Source: Ottowia sp. SB7-C50 (lineage in GTDB: Bacteria > Pseudomonadota > Gammaproteobacteria > Burkholderiales > Burkholderiaceae_C). From it: 64,000 nt of DNA. Location: contig NZ_CP136995.1 in NCBI RefSeq assembly GCF_033110285.1, positions 1,178,001 to 1,242,000 of the forward strand. The letters run 5' to 3'. The notes below the pieces were generated by a model. That model had not been told where the DNA came from. It made no database searches and saw only the letters and a list, made by a program, of their open reading frames with translations. The position numbers and the translations under genes are program-made. Shown here piece after piece: positions 8,312 through 17,965 of this stretch (positions are counted from its first letter, which is position 1; every line of letters starts with the position of its first letter).

Positions 8312-9265
8312 ATGTTCAAGAAAGCGCTTTTTGCGGTCGCACTGGCCACCACGGCCGGCGCCGCGCTGGCCTGGCCCACCAAGCCGGTCACGCTGGTGGT
8401 GCCGTTTCCGCCCGGCGGCTCGACGGACCTGATTGCCCGCACCATCTCCGCCCGGCTGGGCGACAAGATCGGCGGCACCGTGGTGGTCGACAACAAGGCC
8501 GGCGCCACCGGCACCATCGGCACGGCGCAGGTGGCGCGCAGCGCGCCCGACGGGCACACGCTGCTGGTCGCGTCGCTCGGGCCGTTCGTGATCGCGCCGC
8601 ACCTCATCAAGGCGCAGTACGACGCGCTGAAGGACCTGGACCCGATCACCGTCGCCGTGCAGGCGCCCAACGTGCTGGTGGTGCCCGCCGCGTCGCCGCT
8701 CAAGTCCATGGCCGACGTCATGGCCTACCTCAAGGCCAACCCCGGCAAGATGACCTTCGCCTCGTCGGGCAATGGCTCGAGCGACCACCTGACGGCCGAG
8801 CTGTTCTGGCAGCAGACCGGCACCAGCGGCGTGCACGTGCCGTACAAGGGCGGCGGCCCGGTGATGACCGACCTGCTGGGCAACCAGGTGATGTCCTCGT
8901 TCATGAACATCAACACCGCCATGCCGCAGATCAAGGCGGGCAAGCTGCGCCCGCTCAGCATCACCAGCGCCCGGCGTTCGCCGCTGCTGCCCGACGTGCC
9001 CACGCTCGAAGAGGGCGGCGTGAAGGACGCCAACGTGTATTCGTGGCAGGCCGTGGCGGGCCCGCACGGCATGCCGGCCGATCTGAAGAAGAAGCTGCAG
9101 ACGGAGATCGCAGCCATCCTGAACGAGCCGGCGACCAAGGCCAAGCTGCTGGACCTGGGCTTCGAGATGGTGCTGAACACCCCCGACGAGTTCAGCAAGT
9201 TCCAGGCTGCTGAATACGGGCGCTGGCAAAGGCTGATCCGCGAGCGCAAGATCTCGGCCGACTGA
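8312..9265 (+). CDS. Bug-type tricarboxylate transport receptor
   Basis: A 317-residue periplasmic solute-binding protein (TctC/Bug family). The signal peptide [20 protein letters not shown] is followed by the family opening [24 protein letters not shown], then [14 protein letters not shown] and [16 protein letters not shown]. Bug proteins feed TTT permeases (TctAB), which are absent here, as is common for this expanded betaproteobacterial family. Its place after the hexarate operator and before gudD suggests that it captures glucarate/galactarate or a similar dicarboxylate. Confidence 0.9.
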   Translation: MFKKALFAVALATTAGAALAWPTKPVTLVVPFPPGGSTDLIARTISARLGDKIGGTVVVDNKAGATGTIGTAQVARSAPDGHTLLVASLGPFVIAPHLIKAQYDALKDLDPITVAVQAPNVLVVPAASPLKSMADVMAYLKANPGKMTFASSGNGSSDHLTAELFWQQTGTSGVHVPYKGGGPVMTDLLGNQVMSSFMNINTAMPQIKAGKLRPLSITSARRSPLLPDVPTLEEGGVKDANVYSWQAVAGPHGMPADLKKKLQTEIAAILNEPATKAKLLDLGFEMVLNTPDEFSKFQAAEYGRWQRLIRERKISAD

Positions 9266-9327
9266 CCTGACGCGGCCCGCGCGCGGGCCCACGCCTGGCA
9301 AGCGCGTCAATCTGCCAGGCTTCAAGA

Positions 9328-9382
9328 TAAATCGGCCGTCAGCGCTTGTCCCATCAGCGCAGGCAGCTATGTTAAATGTAGC
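9328..9382 (+). repeat. AGCGCTT dispersed repeat copy
   Basis: Contains ATCGGCCGTC-AGCGCTTGTCC, then CAGCGCAGGCAGCTAT and ending ATGTAG. It sits between the Bug receptor and gudD, so it would be transcribed if these genes form an operon. Confidence 0.75.
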
Positions 9383-9420
9383 AAACAGCGTGCGCCGCCA
9401 CCCTGACTGAAACCGCCCCC

Positions 9421-10746
9421 ATGAGCGCTCCCACCGTATCGCACATGCGCGTCGTCCCCGTGGCCGGGCGCGACGGCATGCTGCTCAACCTCTCGGGCGC
9501 GCACGCGCCGTTCTTTACGCGCAACCTGGTCATCGTGACCGACACGGCCGGCCACACCGGCCTGGGCGAAGTGCCCGGCGGCGAGAAGATCCGTCAGACG
9601 CTGGAAGACGCGCGCCCGCTGGTCGAAGGGCAGTCCATCGGGGCCATGCACGCGGTCCTGAACGCGATGCGCGAGCAGTTCGCCGACCGCGACAGCGGCG
9701 GGCGCGGCCTGCAGACGTTCGACCTGCGCACCACCATCCACGCCGTGGCCGCGGTCGAAAGTGCGCTGCTTGACCTGCAGGGGCAGCACCTGGGCCTGCC
9801 GGTGGCCGCCTTGTTGGGCGAGGGCCAGCAGCGCGACGCCGTACAGATGCTGGGCTACCTGTTCTTCGTGGGCGACCGCACGCTGACCGACCTGCCTTAC
9901 GCCAGCGAACCCGATGCCGCCGACGACTGGCTGCGCGTGCGCCACGAAAAGGCCATGACGCCCGAGGCCATCGTGCGCCTGGCCGAGGCGGCGCAGGCGC
10001 GCTATGGCTTCCAGGACTTCAAGCTCAAAGGCGGCGTGCTGCGCGGCGACGAGGAGGTCGAAGCCGTCACCGCGCTGCACGAGCGCTTTCCTGACGCGCG
10101 CGTCACGCTCGATCCGAATGGCGGCTGGCTGTTGAAGGACGCCATTCGCCTGGGCCAGAAGATGCGCGGCGTGGTCGCCTACGCCGAAGACCCGTGCGGC
10201 GCCGAAGACGGCTTTTCGGGCCGCGAGGTGATGGCCGAGTTTCGCCGCGCCACCGGCCTGCCCACGGCCACCAACATGGTCGCCACCGACTGGCGGCAGA
10301 TGGCGCACGCGCTGTCGCTGCAGGCGGTCGACATTCCGTTGGCCGACCCGCATTTCTGGACCCTGGCCGGCAGCGTGCGCGTGGCGCAGACCTGCCGCGA
10401 CTGGGGCCTGACCTGGGGCTCTCATTCCAACAACCACTTCGACGTGTCGCTGGCCATGTTCACCCACGTCGGCGCGGCCGCGCCCGGCAAGGTCACGGCC
10501 ATCGACACTCACTGGATCTGGCAGGACGGCCAGCGCCTGACGAAAGAGCCGCTTCGCATCGAGCGCGGCTACGTGCAGGTGCCCAAGAGGCCCGGCCTCG
10601 GCATCGAGATCGACATGGCCGAGGTGGAGAAGGCGCACCAGCTGTACCTGCAGCATGGCCTGGGCGCGCGCGACGACGCGATGGCGATGCAGTTCCTGCT
10701 GCCGGGCTGGAAGTTCGATCCCAAGCGGCCGTGCATGGTGCGTTGA
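9421..10746 (+). CDS. gudD: Glucarate dehydratase
   Basis: A 441-residue enolase-superfamily enzyme that dehydrates D-glucarate (and L-idarate) to 5-dehydro-4-deoxy-D-glucarate in the cytoplasm. It is collinear with E. coli GudD as I recall it, including [24 protein letters not shown] and the C-terminal KRPCMVR. Catalytic residues are visible: K201-x-K203 (FKLKGG), D231 (LDPNGG), E256 (AEDPCG), H335 (GSHSNNHFD), each offset by 4 from the E. coli numbering. It sits between two Bug receptors and upstream of garD, defining a hexarate catabolic cluster. Confidence 0.96.
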   Translation: MSAPTVSHMRVVPVAGRDGMLLNLSGAHAPFFTRNLVIVTDTAGHTGLGEVPGGEKIRQTLEDARPLVEGQSIGAMHAVLNAMREQFADRDSGGRGLQTFDLRTTIHAVAAVESALLDLQGQHLGLPVAALLGEGQQRDAVQMLGYLFFVGDRTLTDLPYASEPDAADDWLRVRHEKAMTPEAIVRLAEAAQARYGFQDFKLKGGVLRGDEEVEAVTALHERFPDARVTLDPNGGWLLKDAIRLGQKMRGVVAYAEDPCGAEDGFSGREVMAEFRRATGLPTATNMVATDWRQMAHALSLQAVDIPLADPHFWTLAGSVRVAQTCRDWGLTWGSHSNNHFDVSLAMFTHVGAAAPGKVTAIDTHWIWQDGQRLTKEPLRIERGYVQVPKRPGLGIEIDMAEVEKAHQLYLQHGLGARDDAMAMQFLLPGWKFDPKRPCMVR

Positions 10747-10798
10747 CCGTGCCAGTCGGGCACTGAATCCCAAGTTTTTTTATCAGGTAGACGAAACC

Positions 10799-11767
10799 AT
10801 GACCCTCAATCGCCGCCAGGCCCTTGTGGCCGCCGCCTGTGCATTCACCGCCCATGCGGCCATGGCGCAGTCTGACTGGCCTGCCAAGCCGATTCGCCTG
10901 GTGGTGCCGTACCCGCCCGGCGGTTCGTCGGACATCATCGCCCGCGCCATCAGCCAGCCGCTGTCGGTGGCGCTGAAGCAGCCGGTCATCGTCGAAAACC
11001 GCGCCGGCGCCAACGGCAACCTGGGGGCCGACATGGTGGCCAAGGCCGCGCCGGACGGCTACACGCTGCTGCTGTGCGACGTCGGGGCGCTGTCGATCAG
11101 CCCGTCGGTGTACACCAGGCTGCCGTTCGACCCCTCGAAGGATTTGCGCGGCGTGACCATGCTGGCGTATTCGCCGCACCTGCTGGTGGTGCATCCGTCG
11201 GTGCCGGCCAACAACCTGAAGGAACTGGTCGCGCTGTCGCATCAGAAGGACCTGAACTTCGCCGTCACCGCCACCGGCAGCGCGCCGCACCTGGCGGGCA
11301 TTGCGGTGGAGCGTGCCACCCAGGCACGCTGGCAGTACGTGCCCTACAAGGGCGGCGTGCAGGCCATTCAGGACACGGTGGGCGGCCAGACCCAGGTGCT
11401 GATGAACGGCATGCTGGCCACCTTGCCCCACGTGCAGAGCGGCAAGCTGAAGCTGCTGGGCGTGTCGCGCAAGACGCGCATGCCGCTGGTGGGCAACGTG
11501 CCCACGCTGGCCGAGCAGGGTATCGCAGGCTTCGAATCCGGCACCTGGCAGGGGGTGATGGCGCCGCGCGGCACGCCCGAAGCCATCGTGCAGAAGCTCA
11601 ACGCCGAACTGATCCGCGTCATCCGCTCCGAAGACGTGCGCAGCCGGCTGGCCGGCCAGGGCGCCGAAGTGGTCACCATGACCGCCAAGGAGCAGGACGC
11701 GTTCTTCGAAACCGAGCGCGCCCGCTGGGGCAAGCTGGTGCGCGAAGCCGGCGTGCGTGCCGACTGA
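10799..11767 (+). CDS. Second Bug-type transport receptor
   Basis: A 322-residue periplasmic binding protein of the TctC/Bug family. The N-terminus MTLNRRQALVAAACAFTAHA has a Tat-like RRQAL pattern before the cleavage region AMAQ. Family motifs: PIRLVVPYPPGGSSDIIARA, VENRAGANGNLGADMVAKA and QYVPYKGGVQAIQDT. It is clearly paralogous to the receptor at 8312 but divergent, so it probably has a different ligand within the same catabolic theme. The start is ATG 10799. Confidence 0.9.
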   Translation: MTLNRRQALVAAACAFTAHAAMAQSDWPAKPIRLVVPYPPGGSSDIIARAISQPLSVALKQPVIVENRAGANGNLGADMVAKAAPDGYTLLLCDVGALSISPSVYTRLPFDPSKDLRGVTMLAYSPHLLVVHPSVPANNLKELVALSHQKDLNFAVTATGSAPHLAGIAVERATQARWQYVPYKGGVQAIQDTVGGQTQVLMNGMLATLPHVQSGKLKLLGVSRKTRMPLVGNVPTLAEQGIAGFESGTWQGVMAPRGTPEAIVQKLNAELIRVIRSEDVRSRLAGQGAEVVTMTAKEQDAFFETERARWGKLVREAGVRAD

Positions 11768-11954
11768 GCCGCGTCCACGTCCTGTACGCGTCTGGTGGGG
11801 CAGGGTACCGTGCCCGCCGCCCACACGCCGGCCGCGTTTTTGATGATGATCGACGGCGACCGTCATTGCTGCGCGCGCGTTGACCCGTCACGGGGCGAAC
11901 GGGATTGCACCACCGTCGCTCCTTCATGAACGAATCGAAGACAACACCACGCCC

Positions 11955-12911
11955 ATGAACAAGCCTCTCGTCCTGCAAGCCCTGCCGTTGCTGCCCTGGC
12001 TGGAAGAGCGCCTGCACGCCCTCTACGCCGTCACCCGCCTGCCGGCGGCCGGCGCCGAGCGCGATGCCTTTCTGGCGGAGCGCGGCGCGGATTTTGGCGC
12101 GCTGGTCACCTCGGCCGCGCACGGCGCCAGCAACGCGCTGATCGACGCGTTGCCCAACGTCAAGGTGATCTCCAGCTTCGGCGTCGGGTTGGACCAGATC
12201 GACACCGCGCACGCGGCCGCGCGCGGCATCGCCGTGGGCTACACGCCCGACGTGCTGAACGACTGCGTGGCCGACCTGGCCTTCGGCCTGCTGCTCGACA
12301 TCGCGCGCCGGCTGAGCGAGGGTGATCGCTATGTGCGCGCCGGCCAGTGGACCGCCAAGCCGTCGGTGGCGTTTCCGCTGGGCGTCAAGGTGAGCGGTGC
12401 CAAGCTGGGCATCGTGGGCCTGGGCCGCATCGGCCGCACCATCGCACAGCGCTCGCAGGGCTTTGACATGCCGGTGCGTTACCACAGCCGGCGCCCGCTG
12501 GCCGATGTGCCGTGGGCGCACGAGCCAAGCCTGGTGGATCTGGCGCGCTGGGCGGATTTTCTGGTCGTCATCACCGCCGGGGGCGCTGAAACGCGTCATC
12601 TGGTGAACGCGCAAGTGCTGGATGCGCTGGGCCCGCAGGGATTTCTCGTCAACGTGTCGCGCGGCACCGTGATCGACGAAGCGGCGCTGCTGCGTGCCCT
12701 GCAGGACAAGCGCATCGGCGGCGCCGCGCTCGATGTGTTCGAGCACGAGCCGCGGGTGCCGCCCGAATTCTTCACGCTCGACAACGTGGTGCTGGTGCCC
12801 CACATCGCCAGCGCCACGGTGCAGACGCGCCAGGCCATGGCGCAGCGCGTGCTCGACAACCTGGACGCCTTTGTCGCCGGCCAGCCCCTGCCCAGCGCCG
12901 TGCCGGCCTGA
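11955..12911 (+). CDS. D-2-hydroxyacid dehydrogenase (GhrB-like)
   Basis: A 318-residue NAD(P)-dependent oxidoreductase of the D-isomer-specific 2-hydroxyacid dehydrogenase family. It has the Rossmann motif GIVGLGRIGRTIAQ, catalytic Arg in VNVSRGTVIDEAALL, Glu in DVFEHEPRVP and His in VPHIASATVQTR. GVGLDQID is also typical of glyoxylate/hydroxypyruvate reductases. In the garD/gudD cluster it could reduce a 2-oxo intermediate such as tartronate semialdehyde/hydroxypyruvate, but the usual GarR and aldolase are absent, so this is inference. ATG 11955 was chosen over in-frame 11880 because homology starts there. Confidence 0.85.
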   Translation: MNKPLVLQALPLLPWLEERLHALYAVTRLPAAGAERDAFLAERGADFGALVTSAAHGASNALIDALPNVKVISSFGVGLDQIDTAHAAARGIAVGYTPDVLNDCVADLAFGLLLDIARRLSEGDRYVRAGQWTAKPSVAFPLGVKVSGAKLGIVGLGRIGRTIAQRSQGFDMPVRYHSRRPLADVPWAHEPSLVDLARWADFLVVITAGGAETRHLVNAQVLDALGPQGFLVNVSRGTVIDEAALLRALQDKRIGGAALDVFEHEPRVPPEFFTLDNVVLVPHIASATVQTRQAMAQRVLDNLDAFVAGQPLPSAVPA

Positions 12912-12962
12912 CCAGAGCGCGGCCAGGCCCCAGATCAGCGAACCGTTCCATTGGCCAGACCC

Positions 12963-14522
12963 ATGCCCACCGACCGCCCACCCCTCGCCATCCGCATGCA
13001 CGCGGCCGACAACGTGGCCATCGTCGCCAACGACGGCGGCCTGCCAGCGGGTACCGTGCTGCCCGACGGCCTGACGCTGCGCGACAAGGTGCCGCAGGGC
13101 CACAAGGTGGCGCTGACCGACATTGCAGCCGGCGGCGTGGTGCGCCGCTACAACGTGCCGGTGGGCTACGCGCGCCAGCCCATCGCCGCCGGCTGCTGGG
13201 TGCATGAGCGGCTGTTGGACATTCCGCCCGCGCGCGCGCTGCAAGGTCTGCCCATGGCCACCGTACCCGCGCCGGACTGGGCGCCGTTGCAGGGCTACAG
13301 CTTCGACGGTTATGTCAACGCCGACGGCTCGGTCGGCACGCGCAACCTGCTGGCCATCACCACCACGGTGCAATGCGTGGCCGGCGTGGTCGGCATCGCG
13401 GCGGAGCGCATCCGCACCGAACTGCTGCCGCAGTTTCCGCATGTGGATGGCGTGGTGGCGCTGGAACACACCTACGGCTGCGGCGTGGCCATCGATGCGC
13501 CGGGCGCCGAAATTCCGCAGCGCACGCTGCGCCACATCAGCCAGAACCCCAACTTCGGCGGCGAACTGCTGATGGTGAGCCTGGGCTGCGAAAAGCTGCA
13601 GCCTGACCGCCTGATCCCGCCCGGCACCATTGCGCTGCGCCCCGAAGGCCAGCCGCTCAACAACGTCTGCCTGCAGGACGACGCGCACGTCGGCTTCATG
13701 TCGATGATCGACGAGATCGTGCAGCGCGCGCGGCCCATTCTGCAGCGCCTGAACGCGCGTCGGCGCACCACCGTGTCCGCCAGCAAGCTGGTGGTGGGTG
13801 TGCAGTGCGGCGGCAGCGATGCGTTTTCGGGCGTCACCGCCAACCCGGCCGTCGGCGCCATGGCCGACCTGGTGGTGCGCGCTGGCGGCACCGTGATGTT
13901 CAGCGAAAACACCGAGGTGCGCGATTCGGTCGAGCAATTGACATCGCGCGCCGCCACGCCCGAAGTGGCCGAAGCCATCGTGCGCGAACTCGGCTGGTAC
14001 GACGCCTACCTGGACCGCGGCCGCGTCGACCGCGCGGCCAACACGTCACCCGGCAACAAGGCCGGCGGCCTGTCGAACATCGCCGAAAAGGCGATGGGCA
14101 GCGTCATCAAGAGCGGCAGCGCCGCCATTGCCCACGTGCTGCCCCCGGGCGAAAAACTCAACGCCGACCAGACCGGCCTGGTGTTCGCCGCCACCCCCGC
14201 CAGCGACTTCATCTGCGGCACGCTGCAACTGGCCGCCGGCATGAACGTGCACGTGTTCACCACGGGGCGCGGCACGCCCTATGGCCTGGCCGCGTGCCCG
14301 GTGGTCAAGGTGGCCACGCGCAGTGACCTGGCGCGGCGCTGGCACGACCTGATGGACGTGAATGCCGGCCGCATCGCCGATGGCGAGCAAACGATCGAGG
14401 AGGCGGGGTGGGCGTTGTTCCACCTGCTGCTGGACGTGGCCAGCGGCCGCAAGAAGACCTGGGCCGAGCACTGGAAGCTGCACAACGCACTGGTGCTGTT
14501 CAACCCGGCGCCGGTGACCTGA
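12963..14522 (+). CDS. garD: Galactarate dehydratase
   Basis: A 519-residue member of the UxaA/GarD family, metal (Fe2+)-dependent dehydratases that convert meso-galactarate to 5-dehydro-4-deoxy-D-glucarate, the same product as GudD. An N-terminal SAF-like domain (DNVAIVANDGGLPAGT, PQGHKVALTDIAAGG) precedes the large domain (GYVNADGSVGTRNLL, LEHTYGCGVAIDAPGAE, VSLGCEKLQPDRL, GVQCGGSDAFSGVTANPAVG). It is collinear with E. coli GarD and near its 523-residue length. The start is taken at ATG 12963; an in-frame TTG lies at 12951. With gudD it allows growth on both C6 aldarates. Confidence 0.95.
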   Translation: MPTDRPPLAIRMHAADNVAIVANDGGLPAGTVLPDGLTLRDKVPQGHKVALTDIAAGGVVRRYNVPVGYARQPIAAGCWVHERLLDIPPARALQGLPMATVPAPDWAPLQGYSFDGYVNADGSVGTRNLLAITTTVQCVAGVVGIAAERIRTELLPQFPHVDGVVALEHTYGCGVAIDAPGAEIPQRTLRHISQNPNFGGELLMVSLGCEKLQPDRLIPPGTIALRPEGQPLNNVCLQDDAHVGFMSMIDEIVQRARPILQRLNARRRTTVSASKLVVGVQCGGSDAFSGVTANPAVGAMADLVVRAGGTVMFSENTEVRDSVEQLTSRAATPEVAEAIVRELGWYDAYLDRGRVDRAANTSPGNKAGGLSNIAEKAMGSVIKSGSAAIAHVLPPGEKLNADQTGLVFAATPASDFICGTLQLAAGMNVHVFTTGRGTPYGLAACPVVKVATRSDLARRWHDLMDVNAGRIADGEQTIEEAGWALFHLLLDVASGRKKTWAEHWKLHNALVLFNPAPVT

Positions 14523-14606
14523 CCGGCGCACGGCGCGCGCCCCTGGCAGGCGCGGGCAGAAATTGGGGGGCACGCCAGCGCGTATGCGCTGCGGCCCCGG
14601 CCAGGT

Positions 14607-15722
14607 TCAGGCAAACACGCCCGCGGTGTCGGTCATGCGGCTGCTCACTTCGCCCAGGTGGTGCATCGTGTCACCGTAGGTCATCTCCAGCTGCGTGAGC
14701 TTCTTGAAATAGTGGCTGCCGGCGTATTCGTCGGTCACGCCAATGCCGCCGTGCAGTTGCACCGACTGCTGCCCCACGAAGCGCAGCGCATTGCCCAGTT
14801 GCACCTTGGCGCGTGACAGCGCCTGGCGGCGCTCGGCTTCGGGCGCGCCCAGCTTGAGCGTGGCGTAGTAGCTCATGCTGCGCGCCAGTTCAAGCTGCAT
14901 CTTCATGTCGGCCACGCGGTGGCGCAGCGCCTGGAAGCTGGCGATCACCACGCCGAACTGCTTGCGCTGGTTCATGTATTCGACGGTGAGCTTCAGCGTC
15001 TGGTCCATCGCTCCCACGGCCTCGGCGCACGTGCAGGCGATGCCGACGTCGACCCCGTAGGTCAGGGCTGGCAGCCCATCGGCGCTGATGAGCGTGGCGG
15101 GCGCGCCGTCCAGCAGGACATCGGCGGCGCGCGCTTCGTCCTGCGTCAGGTAGCCGCGTGTGTTCACACCCTTGGAACTGCGCTCGACCAGGAACAGCGC
15201 CAGCTTGCCGTCCAACAGGGCCGGCACGACGAAGGCGTCGGCGGCATCGCCGGCGGGCACGATGTTCTTCTGGCCCGTCACGGTGTAGCCGTCGCCCGCC
15301 TTGGCGGCCTTGGCTTCGCACACGTCCAGCTTGTAGCGCGCCTTGCGTTCCTGCTGGGCCAGCACCACCAGGGCTTCGCCGCTGGCGATCTTGGGCAGCC
15401 AGGCCTGCTTGACGGTGTCGCTGCCGCAGGCGTTGATGACGGCGCTGGTAACGAACGCTTGCGTCAGCGGCTCGCAGACGATGCCGCGGCCCAGTTCTTC
15501 CAGCACCACCATCGCCTCGACCGGGCCCATGCCCATGCCGCCGTATTCCTCGGGCACGTAGATGCCGGCCAGGCCCAGTTCGGCCAGTTCGTTGTACACC
15601 GCGCGGTCAAAGCCGCCGGCCTTGACGATCTGCTGGCGGCGCTCGAAGTCGTAGCTTTTTTCGACCCACTTGGCAACGGCTTCGCGCAGGGCCTGCTGGT
15701 CGTCGGAAAAATCGAAGTCCAT
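14607..15722 (-). CDS. Acyl-CoA dehydrogenase, small-subunit type
   Basis: A 371-residue flavoprotein: DFSDDQQALREAVAKWVEKSYDF at the N-terminus, mid domain DGYTVTGQKNIVPAGDAAD, and the C-terminal helical domain YMNQRKQFGVVIASFQALRH and QLHGGIGVTDEYAGSHYFKKL. This matches the smaller partner of paired dehydrogenases such as PimD, where two unequal subunits form a heteromer acting on long or dicarboxylic acyl-CoAs. It follows its larger partner (15857-17065) with a 134-bp repeat-containing gap. Substrate is not determinable from sequence. Start ATG 15722. Confidence 0.85.
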   Translation of the reverse strand: MDFDFSDDQQALREAVAKWVEKSYDFERRQQIVKAGGFDRAVYNELAELGLAGIYVPEEYGGMGMGPVEAMVVLEELGRGIVCEPLTQAFVTSAVINACGSDTVKQAWLPKIASGEALVVLAQQERKARYKLDVCEAKAAKAGDGYTVTGQKNIVPAGDAADAFVVPALLDGKLALFLVERSSKGVNTRGYLTQDEARAADVLLDGAPATLISADGLPALTYGVDVGIACTCAEAVGAMDQTLKLTVEYMNQRKQFGVVIASFQALRHRVADMKMQLELARSMSYYATLKLGAPEAERRQALSRAKVQLGNALRFVGQQSVQLHGGIGVTDEYAGSHYFKKLTQLEMTYGDTMHHLGEVSSRMTDTAGVFA

Positions 15723-15750
15723 TTTTGTCGTCCTTTTGTCTTGCTTTTGC

Positions 15751-15850
15751 TCCTTCCCCCTCTGGGGGAAGGCGGGGATGGGGGTCACTCTGGTATTGAC
15801 GAAACGCAGCGGCCCCCGCCCCAACCCTCCCCCGGCGGGAGAGGGGGTGA
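15751..15850. repeat. CCCAACCCTC-type intergenic repeat
   Basis: CCTTCCCCCTCTGGGGGAAGG is a near-perfect hairpin, followed by CCCGCCCCAACCCTCCCCCGGCGGGAGAGGGGG. Related pieces occur at 33340-33545 and 53590-53700. It lies between the two acyl-CoA dehydrogenase genes and probably folds in the operon mRNA. Confidence 0.6.
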
Positions 15851-15856
15851 ATGCCC

Positions 15857-17065
15857 TCAGCCCAGCACCGTCTGCGCGACGATGTTGCGCTGCACTTCGT
15901 TGCTGCCGCCGTAGATCGTGGTCTTGCGGTAGTTGAAGAACGTCGGCGCCAGCGTGGCGTTGGCCACGTCGCCACCCGGAAAGCCCTGCAGCCCCGCGGC
16001 GGCGGCCTGGTCGCCCTGCCAGCCGGCGTCCATGGCTTCGTGGATGTAGGGCAGGCTGTAGGGGCCGGCGGCCAGCATCATCAGCTCGGTGTAGCGCTGC
16101 TGGATTTCGCTGCCCTTGATCTTGAGCAGGCCGGCGATGTCGAGCGGGTTCTTGCCGCTCTTTTCCATCGACAGCACGCGCAGCACCATCATCTCCAGCG
16201 CCACGATGTCGACTTCAAGCAGCGCGATCTGGTCGCGGAAGCGCATGTCGTCGTACACGCCTTCGGCCTTGGCGATGCGCTTGAGGCGCTCCAGTTCGCG
16301 CTTGGCGCGGTTCACGTCGGCGATGTTGGTGCGCTCGTGGCTCAGCAGGTGCTTGGCGTAGGTCCAGCCCTTGTTTTCTTCACCAATCAGGTTCTCGACC
16401 GGCACCTCGACGTTGTCGAAGAACACGTCGTTGACTTCGTGGTCGCCGTCCAGCAGCTTGATGGGCCGCACGCTGACGCCGGGCGACTTCATGTCGATCA
16501 GCAGGAAGCTGATGCCGGTCTGCGGCTTGCCCTCGTTGCTGGTGCGCACCAGGTTGAACATCCAGTCGCCATATTGGCCCAGCGTGGTCCAGGTCTTCTG
16601 GCCGTTGACGATGTACTTGTCGCCCTGGCGCTCGGCCTTGGTGCGCACGCTGGCCAGGTCAGAGCCGGACCCCGGCTCGCTGTAGCCCTGGCTCCACCAC
16701 ACTTCGCCGCTGGCGATGCCGGGCAGGAAGCGCTCCTGCTGCTCCTTGTTGCCGTAAGCCATGATGACCGGCGCCACCATCACCGGGCCGAACGGCACGA
16801 TGCGCGGCGCGCCGGCCATGGCCAGTTCTTCCTCGAACAGGTGCTTCTGCACGGCCGTCCAGCCGGGGCCGCCAAACTGCTGCGGCCAGCCGTAGCCCAG
16901 CCAGCCCTTCTTGCCCAGGATCTTGGCCCAGGTCTGCATGTCGTCGCGCGTCAGGCGCTGCGCCTTGTGCACCTTGTCGGAAATCGACTTGGGCAGCGCG
17001 TCTTTGACCCAGGCGCGAATTTCGTCGCGGAACGCCAGTTCCTCGGGGGTGAATGCCAGATCCAT
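15857..17065 (-). CDS. Acyl-CoA dehydrogenase, large-subunit type
   Basis: A 402-residue FAD-dependent dehydrogenase catalysing alpha,beta-oxidation of an acyl-CoA. Visible features: [39 protein letters not shown] (FAD/substrate signature 1); NGQKTWTTLGQYGDWMF; and C-terminal TTIYGGSNEVQRNIVAQTVLG. It is most like PimC-type pimeloyl-CoA dehydrogenase large subunits and is followed by the small-subunit partner. Its ATG overlaps the yceH stop codon (TGATG), showing translational coupling. Confidence 0.88.
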   Translation of the reverse strand: MDLAFTPEELAFRDEIRAWVKDALPKSISDKVHKAQRLTRDDMQTWAKILGKKGWLGYGWPQQFGGPGWTAVQKHLFEEELAMAGAPRIVPFGPVMVAPVIMAYGNKEQQERFLPGIASGEVWWSQGYSEPGSGSDLASVRTKAERQGDKYIVNGQKTWTTLGQYGDWMFNLVRTSNEGKPQTGISFLLIDMKSPGVSVRPIKLLDGDHEVNDVFFDNVEVPVENLIGEENKGWTYAKHLLSHERTNIADVNRAKRELERLKRIAKAEGVYDDMRFRDQIALLEVDIVALEMMVLRVLSMEKSGKNPLDIAGLLKIKGSEIQQRYTELMMLAAGPYSLPYIHEAMDAGWQGDQAAAAGLQGFPGGDVANATLAPTFFNYRKTTIYGGSNEVQRNIVAQTVLG

Positions 17066-17775
17066 CAGTTCGTCTCCTTGTCAGCCGGGGTTTTAGCACG
17101 GTCGGTCTCTTGTTCGCGTCCGGCGGGCGACAGGCCCAATTCGCCGCACAGCCACTGTACGGTGGCGCGCAGCGCGGCGACTTCGGCTTCCAGCGCGGAA
17201 ATGCGGTCGTTCTGGCCGCCAGCGCTGGTGGCGTGAGCGCCGGCAGCTATCAATTCAGTAGCTTCAGCGACCGGCCCGCACAGCAGGTGTGCCCAGCGGT
17301 CCTCGCGCGCGCCCGGCGTGCGCGCCAGCCGCACCACCAGCGGGCCGCCCTTGTCGTCGGCGCGCTCGGCCAGTTCGTGCAAGAAACCCTCGACCGACGA
17401 AATGTCGGCAAAGCGGTGCCACCGCTCGGCGTTGATGCGCAATTCGCCCGCCGTCTGCGGCCCGCGCAGCATCAGCAGGCCCAGCAGCGCGGCCGACTGG
17501 TCGGGCACGCCGTACACGCGCTGAAAGTTGTGTTCGTACCGCGCCACCCGGCTGCCGTGCGACTCGACCACCAGGCTCGTCGCCTTCAGATCGTCCAGCG
17601 CTTCCTGCGCCTGCGCATCGCTGATCTGCATCACCGGCTCGCGGCTGGTTTTCTGGTTGCAGCCTGTGACCACCAGGTTGAGCGACAGCGGATAGGTGTC
17701 GGGCACCGTGCGGGCCTTTTCCATCAGCGTGGCCAGCACGCGGGCTTCTATGGGGGTGAGGGGGCGGGGCGGCAT
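17065..17775 (-). CDS. YceH/DUF480 family protein
   Basis: A 236-residue cytoplasmic protein with two winged-helix-like halves: [28 protein letters not shown] and [29 protein letters not shown]. These are typical of DUF480 (YceH), whose function is unknown. The C-terminus has a coiled-coil segment ([20 protein letters not shown]). ATG 17775 is chosen: upstream codons lack homology, and a -10-like TATGCT ends 6 nt before it, implying a leaderless transcript. Residues [13 protein letters not shown] are encoded by an in-frame copy of the dispersed repeat (17214-17262). Confidence 0.85.
   Translation of the reverse strand: MPPRPLTPIEARVLATLMEKARTVPDTYPLSLNLVVTGCNQKTSREPVMQISDAQAQEALDDLKATSLVVESHGSRVARYEHNFQRVYGVPDQSAALLGLLMLRGPQTAGELRINAERWHRFADISSVEGFLHELAERADDKGGPLVVRLARTPGAREDRWAHLLCGPVAEATELIAAGAHATSAGGQNDRISALEAEVAALRATVQWLCGELGLSPAGREQETDRAKTPADKETN
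17214..17262 (+). repeat. AGCGCTT dispersed repeat inside yceH
   Basis: GGCCGCC-AGCGCTGG..GTGAGCGCCGGCAGCTAT-CAATTCAGTAGC, a copy that stays in frame within the YceH coding region, in the variable stretch between the domain and the coiled coil. Confidence 0.65.
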
Positions 17776-17965
17776 GCGGGGAGCATAGCGCGGGGCGGCG
17801 TAATGTCGCCGCGGCGGTTCGTTGAGGCGCCTTGCGACGGTCATCCCCTAAACGAGGTGAAATCAGTCCGTTGTCGTCGATTTGAGCAGAATTCTGGTCC
17901 AAAATGTTGAACGTCGCCTAATGATTGGCATGGCGGCCAGAACGTTTTCAAGGGATGAGTCGAAC

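Noticed and set aside
11673-13937. A long minus-strand open frame under the dehydrogenase and garD genes
   Set aside because: The product is His/Gln/Arg/Gly-rich without domains, and both plus-strand genes are strongly conserved.
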